Shown here: positions 57,801-64,000 of the stretch, one piece after another
Layout: the number at the start of each line of letters is the position of its first letter
Numbering within the stretch: position 1 is the stretch's first letter
Assembly: GCF_008831285.2 (NCBI RefSeq)
Contig: NC_045141.1
Location: 7,055,353 to 7,119,352 of the forward strand
DNA length: 64,000 nt
Origin: Nymphaea colorata
Taxonomy: Eukaryota > Streptophyta > Magnoliopsida > Nymphaeales > Nymphaeaceae
Direction of reading: 5' to 3'
Notes under the pieces: model-generated
Databases searched by the model: none
The model's input: the letters and a program-made list of their open reading frames with translations, nothing else
What the model was told of the DNA's origin: nothing
Program-made: the position numbers and the translations under genes

Positions 57801-58702
57801 GACAAATTCAAATGTTTATTTGCCTTTCATAAACCATTTTAGGCTTTTTAATCTTAAGTTGACCGCAGAAGGGCAAAATTGTCCAAATTGATCAATTTCG
57901 ACCAATTGTCCAAAGTCAAAGCTCATTTGCAAGTAGTTTGACTTTATTTGAGGTAATTTGATAAATTTGGGTCAAGAAAGCTCTTAATTGAGCTAAATTG
58001 TACTTTGACTGAGTTTAGTCAAAGTGGGTTTGGTTCGGTTAAAGTCTATTTTCGTCCATTAATTGGATCATGAGACAGACTTACGTTTTGACTGTGTTGA
58101 GCCCATGGTGACCGAACCTAGCTGGAATTGGCACCACATTTGAGTGCACCCGGGTCAAACTTACTTGGATTAAGTAGGTTAGGTGAGTTTGACCAGTCTA
58201 GTAATTGCTTCCTTGAAAATGATTTTTTTCTTTAAGGAGGACCTGGTTAAAGAAGAGAGAGACATAAATGTCTCTCTTTTCCTACGTTTCTCCTTTATTT
58301 CTTCTTGAAAATGACTTTTCTTCAATTAATTTGAGAGAAAATATTTATTTATTATTTTTTTGACGTGTTGGGGGCATGGCCCCTGGGGGGGCTCTTGACC
58401 ACATGGGCTAGGTGGGGCCCACACGTGGGCCCCACGTAGCATTTTAGACTGAATTAGATCCAATTCTTGGATCTAAGTCAAAATTTGCATTTTGCAATTG
58501 GATTTGGATTTCAAATGACATTTGCAATTGAATTTGGACTCGTAATCCTGCATTGGGATTCGTGTATCGGGTTAAATTCACGATTTGAATCTAATTGTTC
58601 TTTAGATTTGAAATTGTCTTTGAAATTGCAAATTTTCACAATTCTTTTGTGAAATTTTCACATTGCTTCAATTTTGATGTGGAAAAATTTGGGGTGTTAA
58701 CA
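54898..58702 (-). mobile_element. 3.8-kb insertion, probably a reverse-oriented long solo LTR
   Basis: Runs between AGCAG (54893-54897) and AGCCG (58703-58707), a 5-bp duplication with one change. Without it the copia frame reads across SNEQ-LADGLTKPL. Read on the minus strand it starts TGTTAACACCCCAAATTTTT and ends GGGGTGCGAACA, a TG...CA layout common in Ty3/gypsy LTRs. A minus-strand TATA box, CTATATAAAC, lies at 57313-57327. No gag-pol, primer site or internal LTR pair was seen, so a solo LTR with an unusually long sequence is favoured over a large non-autonomous element. Confidence 0.75.
57313..57327 (-). promoter_or_regulatory. TATA box of the 3.8-kb LTR
   Basis: The minus strand reads CTCTATATAAACCTC, a canonical plant TATA box, about 1.4 kb from the LTR's 5' end. 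It supports minus orientation. Transcription is not shown. Confidence 0.55.
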
Positions 58703-58805
58703 AGCCGCTGGCTGACGGTCTTACAAAACCTTTGAGTTTTGCTACATCTCATCTATTTAGATCCAATCTTAGAATTGTTGACACCATGCTTAAATTGAAG
58801 GAGCC

Positions 58806-59071
58806 TGTTAAGGATAAGAATCAAGCTTCGGTTTCAAATATTTGAATTCAGGTGCAACTTAAGGAGATACACATATCATCAGCTTTAATTGTCTTCTCCT
58901 TATCTTCTGTTTTATTGTTGTAAATTGTGTCCTATATTTGAGGAATAGTTATCTTTCTAGTATTTATAAAATCCTTGTAATATCTCTTGAAAAAAATGGT
59001 AATACAGAGATTGTCTAATTGTGCGAGTTTCTTTCCATTTTTCATCTTGTCTCTAATCCAAAAAATCTTCA
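58806..59071 (+). repeat. Copia 3' LTR
   Basis: Starts TGTTAAGGATAAGAATCAAGC and ends AAAAAATCTTCA. It is preceded by AAATTGAAGGAGCC, a poor purine tract. Alignable throughout with the 5' LTR, with substitutions and short gaps, including loss of one repeat of TAATATCTGTAAGTATC. Confidence 0.93.
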
Positions 59072-59076
59072 GCTAA

Positions 59077-62057
59077 CATGGCAGGTCCTTACTCCTAAAA
59101 CCAATACTTAGAATCCATAATCCACCATATGTAAACCTGAAAGAGAGAGAGAGTAAGAGAGAGAGAGCGGGAGAGTTATCGATAAGCATGTGACTTCTAG
59201 ATAACGTGAAAGATGGACTAGTTATTGTTGGTCACTCCTTTTGACGTGCATCCTATAAAAGATGAGCAAATGCACCTTCAACACACTGTAAAGATACTTA
59301 AACACATTGTATATAAAGATACTTAAACACACTGTAAGTAAAGATAAATCAGAACACTACACAAATGTATTTTTAACTATAATTTTTAATTTTGGACAAT
59401 TTCTTTTATCATGGCATGTTCCTTTACATGAATGACAAATTCATGGTCTTGCAAAATTATCATTAGTTGATGTATTTTTGAATAGATGAAAAATATATAA
59501 ATTAGGGAAAATATACAAAGTTAATCGTAATTGATTGTACAAAAAAATAGTTGTACTTTGCTTTTATGGTGAGACCACAAGTGTGCGTATCATGGCCACA
59601 TTGACTGCAAGTATGACTTTTAAATGTAATTTGCTTTGCTTGATACCTAAAGGGATTCACTTTGAACTTCCTTTAGCACAAGCTCTCTAGGATCTGTGAG
59701 TGAATTAACTTGCTCAACTTTTGTGTCTATGCATCACAACACTCTCATTTGCGCAGTATCATCATTTTGCCCAGCTTCATCAACATTTGCAGCTGACTCA
59801 CTCTGCTTTAAACTTCGAAGTTGTTATGCCAATTGTTCAAACTTTTCTACTACATGCTCATTGCATTTGGAACTTGATAGTCAAACAACGTAATAAAGCA
59901 TTCATTGGAGTCCCTAATCGGGTGATTAAGAGAGAAACTAAACGTGAGAATGACATGAAGATATATTTTTACGTGTACATATTCATGAAGGGCTTTTCTG
60001 AGTTGGACGAATCCCAACCTTAAAAACCAACATAACAATGAAAAGATCCGAACCCAAACACTAATTCTCATTGTGCATTTACTCATTAATTAAGGAAAAT
60101 TAATACATCTTGCATAAGCATCATCTCAAACATAAACAATGAGTAAAACTGTATAGCAAACATATTTTTAGAAATAAATGAAGAAATTGAATTTATTTCG
60201 CCTTATTCATACTCCCGGAGCACTCAAGAGTAGCTCTCGACTCCAGATAGGAAATCATTAGAGTTTTCTTTTGCGGCCATGGTGAAGTAGGAAGGGGAAA
60301 CGAAACATGAAGACAAAGTGAGAACTACGTACCTCTAATATCTTCTCATACTATCTTGAAGAGTTGGAACTTGGAGAAGAAGAGGAAGGGAGAAATAGAA
60401 AGAGAGAGATAAGGAAAACTCTAGATTTTCAAGTGAGAAAGCACTAAAGGTTCTCCAAGGGTTATCTCAAACCCAAGTGAAAAGATTGTGGGTGTATTTA
60501 CACAGAGTTTTGGAACCAAAACTCAAAATTTGATTTTTTTTTTAATTTAACAAGATTTTCATGCAAATTACAAGTATTTTTGAATGATTTTTTTTAATAG
60601 GTTTTGACCAAGTGGGATTGGCCATTATCCCTGCAAATACCCCTTTGGGGTGAGGGTAGGGCTAATGCCCGCTCAACAGGGCCAAAACCGCCCTTCAAGG
60701 GGTAATTTTTGGCCAAGAATAGGGTCTACTCTACGCGTAGGCCCTGTCTCGGTGCGCTGCCGCGCAGCATGCCAGGCGCTGTTGTGCGTGAGCACGCGAT
60801 GTGCTGCCACGCACGACCACGCGCGTCAGGCGGCATGCGGCCGTGCGCTCACGCATGCCCACATGCTGGTGCAGCCTTGTCGCGCCTATTTCATATGAAT
60901 GGGGTTGAAATGCCCCTCGTATTGTCTCGTATGAATCAATAAGGGGCAGATTTCACCTCCCTAACGTCCAAGAGGTCCATTCATGAAATAAAATAAGAAA
61001 AGCGTGCAAATTATATTTTTTAATGTGTATTAAAAATGGTTTTTGGGGGCCGACTACGTTTTGAGAGATTTCGGGCTCGTTTCAGATCCGAATTGGGTTT
61101 GATCGGTCGGCGATGCATTCTAGTAAGTGTTAAGCTCATAAACATATTTTTGGTGCGAGGACGAGATACACAACAAAGGGAAGGTTTGTGCATGCACCCG
61201 TGGCACTCGATAGCATCATATTTTGTCATTTTCATGTCAGCTTTGGATTTTAAGTTTGAAATGCTCAATTTGGATCTAGACTTGGGTTTTGGATATAATT
61301 TGGATTTGAGATATGGATTTTGGATTTGAATCTCAAGTCTAAAGTTGGCTTTTGAGTTTGAATTTTTTGTTTGGGTTCGGACATGAGTTTAGAGATTCAC
61401 TTTGAATCGAATAGTCGCGAATTTGTTTTGGGTCTAGGATTAGGTTTAGTGTCTAAAAATTGAAATCCAAATAACTGAGAATCTCATTTGGGTGAAAATA
61501 AAATACAGTCTTTTTTGGAAAGATTTGGGATGATAAGAAGCTGCAACAAGAATCCAAATGCAAAACAAATGGTATCCCCTGGACAATCCAAGTCTATCCT
61601 CCAAGCGCAACGTGTTCTGCACCTACGGAACCAACAATTATCATATAAAATTCAAGCTATTTACGTCAAGCACAAGAGAGAGTAAGAAACATGTTTAACA
61701 AGTCCACAAGAACATATATAATACACATGGCCATTTAAGGCAACACAAGCATTTGCATCAGTGATCAGAGAGAAGAAGATGAAAGGGGACAAACAAAGTC
61801 TACAGCAAAACAACATCCATCGTTTCATGCAAATCAACATGTACTTGTTAGTACATACAAGGTTCTATCAATTGTGCCTATGTACGTGGGAGGAGAATGG
61901 AAAGAGGGGCAAACGAAGGGAAAATGTCCGGAGGGGAAGAGAGAGAGAGAGATGGGCTGCAAATAAGATGGGGAGGAAAGGAGGAGAACCCATCAGTTTT
62001 GAGAGGGCATTCGTTTTTCTTCATATTAACGGAATCTCCGCTGTCCATTATCATTAA
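59077..62057. other. Anonymous repetitive tract
   Basis: No gene supported. (GA)n-rich at 59138-59172. At 59700-59900 the minus strand contains a coiled-coil-like frame (VEKFEQLA, then LRSLKQSES) that may be a transposon protein relic. 60700-60890 is a GC-rich patch rich in GCGC and CACGC. 61230-61450 holds GGATTTG/GATTTGGA repeats. (GA)n again at 61936-61952. Confidence 0.5.
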
Positions 62058-62069
62058 ATCAGGCGGCAA

Positions 62070-63185
62070 ATATCAATCCGTCGGATACGTCCCTTTGAAG
62101 ATGCGTCCCAACCGACTTCTCTCTCTCTCTCTTTTTGGGATGGGGTGGAGCAGAAGCTTACGGATCGCCTTCAGTGTTGGCAGGGAAAGCTGCTTTCTCT
62201 TCCAGGTCGGATTACTCTGGCTAAGCACTGCCTTGCGTCGATTCCTCTCCATGCTTTGTCTGTCTTTCGGCCTCATGTGGCTGTATTGCGTAGGTTTGAT
62301 AAGCTTATTCGTAAGTTTGTTTGGGATGGTGATCGACCTTCAGATCGCCTTGCGCATTGGGATGTAGTCGCCTTTCCTCGTCTTCTTGAGGGTGCTGGGG
62401 TTACCAAGCTTAGTCGGGCTTGCGAGTCTTCCCTGTGTTCTTGGTGGTGGCGGTTAGCAACTGAACATTCTCCCATCACCCAATTCATTAGTTCAAAATT
62501 CGACCTGCCTTCCCCTAGCGTCTGGCATAGTTCTATCTCTCACACCTCCCCCTCTCACTTTTGGTCCGACATGCTTTCTGTCCTTCCTCTTTTCCTCCGC
62601 ATTGCTGACCTCTCATCATCCACGTCCCCATCCTGGCCCCTTTCACCTACCCGTGAGTTTACTTTTTCTTCTTGCTACCTGGCCTCCTTTGGTCCTTCTG
62701 TCGCGTCACTCCCCCCCCGGTCTCTTTGGTCTCCTGGCCCATCTCCTCGAGCCATTGATTTTGTCTGGCTTCTTCTGACTGGCCATATCAACACTTTTGT
62801 TCACTTACAGCGCTTTGACATCAGTTTGGCTGATCAGTGTCCTCTATGTCTTGTTGCGACTAAGTCTCGGGTCCACCTTTTTACTTCTTGCCCTTTTTTC
62901 TCTAGTGTCCTTGCTTATACTTGGCCTTCCCTTGTTAGTAATCTTCCAAACCCACCATCCATTCGTCTTTTCTTCCTCTTTTGTCCTTCCCCCCACCTGA
63001 CTGCTTCCTGGGGTCATGTCTGGAGGCCGTGGCTCATTTCAGCTTGGTGGCGCATTTGGGTGGAGCGCAACAACAGGGTCTTCAGGGGCACATTCTCTTC
63101 ACCAGATTCTGTGGCTCGTCTTGCGCAAGGGGATATCCAGTTCGCCATTCGGTTAAAGCGCCACCGCCTGACTGCGGTTGGGTGA
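62070..63185 (+). pseudogene. LINE ORF2 C-terminus (RT thumb and zf-RVT)
   Basis: The frame is open from about 62070 to TGA 63183-63185. It reads FWDGVEQKLTDRLQCWQGK and LLSLPGRITLAKHCLASIPL (end of reverse transcriptase), then HWDVVAFPRLLEGAGV. The zf-RVT region follows: FVWLLLTGHINTFVHLQRF, QCPLC, HLFTSCPFF, with ISAWWRIWVERNNRVF near the end. The catalytic palm and endonuclease are missing, so it is a dead 5'-truncated copy. The absence of stops over more than 1.1 kb suggests a recent insertion. A (CT)n run at 62119-62133 lies within the frame. Confidence 0.9.
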
Positions 63186-63367
63186 CTGTGCCGTTTCGTC
63201 TTTCCTCTTCTCTCCTATTTTTCTGTGCATTGTATTGTATATTTGTTCTTCCTGCTTGTGTTTTTTGCGTTATTTTTGTTTTTTGCGGATTGTTTTTGTA
63301 TTTAGGGGACCTCTTGTCCCCAAATTTTGTTATATATTCCCATTTTATCGGCTCTCTTTCTCTCTCT

Positions 63368-63368
<1 letters not shown>

Positions 63369-63402
<34 letters not shown>
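63369..63402. repeat. (TA)n microsatellite at the LINE tail
   Basis: About 34 bp of alternating TA directly after TCTCTCTCTAGA. Confidence 0.95.
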
Positions 63403-63404
<2 letters not shown>

Positions 63405-64000
63405 CGGGTTTGAAAATAAAAAGGACTACACACACATTTGGATTTGTAGCATACCGGAACTGCCCATACTTTTTTTTCATCTCCCACTCTAGAGATTGAG
63501 GCAGTTCAGTGCATCAAAAATATTTCTTTCTAATTTTTTTTTTAAGTGCAACCATTCCGTAGATATCAACCATCAGATTTCACTAGAAGGATGAATTCCT
63601 AATGCAAATGCAAATGAGGGAAGAAAGAAATTATTACCATCTTGAAACTCAGATCGTGTTGTCAGATTTTAGCTATGACAATATACATCACAATTCTTGC
63701 TGAATGAGATTTGCTATAAAATTCAGTATTTGAATTGGAGTTCAAAACCCAATAAAAAAATCCGACTTGGTTATATTAGAAAAGCTAAATCTTTGTTAGG
63801 TTTTAGAATATGACCTCCAAATCCGTATAATGGATCTATCTTGTCTCAAAAGGGGTATAAGATAACCTATTCCCACTGCAGATGCAAAATGTTATAGGTA
63901 AGATATTATTACCAACCCGCCACATATGACAATTTGCATTAAATTAAATTATAATTGAATGAGACGTATGCCGTTCAAGTGCTTGAATTGGAGTCCAGAA
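63403..64000. other. Non-coding end of window with a diverged ~256-bp repeat
   Basis: No gene seen. The stretch near 63696-63745 (TGAATGAGA, then TTGAATTGGAGTTCA) recurs at 63952-64000 (TGAATGAGA, then TTGAATTGGAGTCCA). ATTATTACCA also recurs about 275 bp apart, pointing to two units of a diverged tandem repeat that continues past the window. Confidence 0.4.

Larger units (their letters stand above)
49934..59071 (+). mobile_element. Ty1/copia LTR retrotransposon, nested and inactive
   Basis: Bounded by GCTAA target copies (49929-49933, 59072-59076) and by TG...CA LTRs of 276 and 266 bp. Internal order is gag, protease, integrase, reverse transcriptase, RNase H, the copia arrangement. Two later elements sit inside (51731-52438 and 54898-58702); without them it would be about 4.6 kb, normal for copia. 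LTR divergence (several substitutions and small indels) and many stops mark it as old and dead. Confidence 0.95.
62058..63402 (+). mobile_element. 5'-truncated L1-type LINE
   Basis: The C-terminal part of ORF2 followed by about 185 bp of 3' UTR, ending in a (TA)n tract at 63369-63402. The left boundary is approximate, set by where the LINE frame becomes unrecognisable. Severe 5' truncation is normal for LINEs. No clear target duplication was identified. Confidence 0.85.

Noticed and set aside
1-64000. tRNA, rRNA, CRISPR arrays or organelle-derived inserts
   Set aside because: None could be recognised by eye. CRISPR is not expected in a plant nuclear genome, and the tandem repeats present lack that structure.

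Overview
This is nuclear DNA of a flowering plant. The evidence is GT-AG introns with short, U-rich acceptors, a four-exon growth-regulating factor gene carrying a miR396-type site, an RLP44-type receptor-like protein gene, and a dense mix of typical plant transposons (hAT, CACTA, PIF/Harbinger, Ty1/copia, long LTRs, an L1-type LINE). The species cannot be named from the sequence alone. Only two complete, apparently functional host genes can be supported, both on the minus strand: an intronless RLP44-like gene (7923-8738) and the GRF gene (34201-37161).

Layout. 1-3.85 kb: an orphan exon-like frame, then a broken hAT transposase gene whose coding region is split by a 397-bp hAT MITE with perfect 8-bp target duplications. 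3.85-7.9 kb: mostly non-coding, with one retroposon-like tail and one exon-like frame. 7.9-9.2 kb: the RLP44-like gene. 9.2-34 kb: a long gene-poor tract with hAT MITEs (a complete one at 12965-13430), a citrate-synthase-like exon relic, microsatellites and degenerate repeats. 34.2-37.2 kb: the GRF gene, preceded by a tandem 103-bp duplication.

39.2-44.9 kb: a decayed CACTA (En/Spm) element with a recognisable 5' end and TNP2/DUF4218/DUF4216/TNPA-like remnants; its 3' end was not found. 44.95-47.3 kb: a rearranged cluster of three copies of a small GRF-type zinc-finger (zf-GRF, unrelated to the GRF transcription factor) gene. One copy is split by a 695-bp Harbinger-like element, and two ~313-bp arms form a near-perfect inverted repeat. 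47.34-49.58 kb: three tandem copies of a ~750-bp unit of unknown nature containing coding-like frames.

49.93-59.07 kb: a Ty1/copia element with LTRs of 276 and 266 bp and target duplication GCTAA. It was later invaded by a 708-bp GC-rich solo-LTR-like element (duplication GTCAG) and by a 3.8-kb reverse-oriented long solo LTR (duplication AGCAG/AGCCG). 59.1-62 kb: anonymous repeats. 62.06-63.4 kb: a 5'-truncated LINE with an open C-terminal reverse-transcriptase/zf-RVT frame.

The clearest biology is the layered insertion history, datable by target duplications and by which elements are copied inside which duplications. Most of the transposon genes are dead (stops, frameshifts, nested insertions). 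The LINE tail and the zf-GRF inverted repeat look the youngest. Nothing was computed: identities and domain calls come from reading the sequence.
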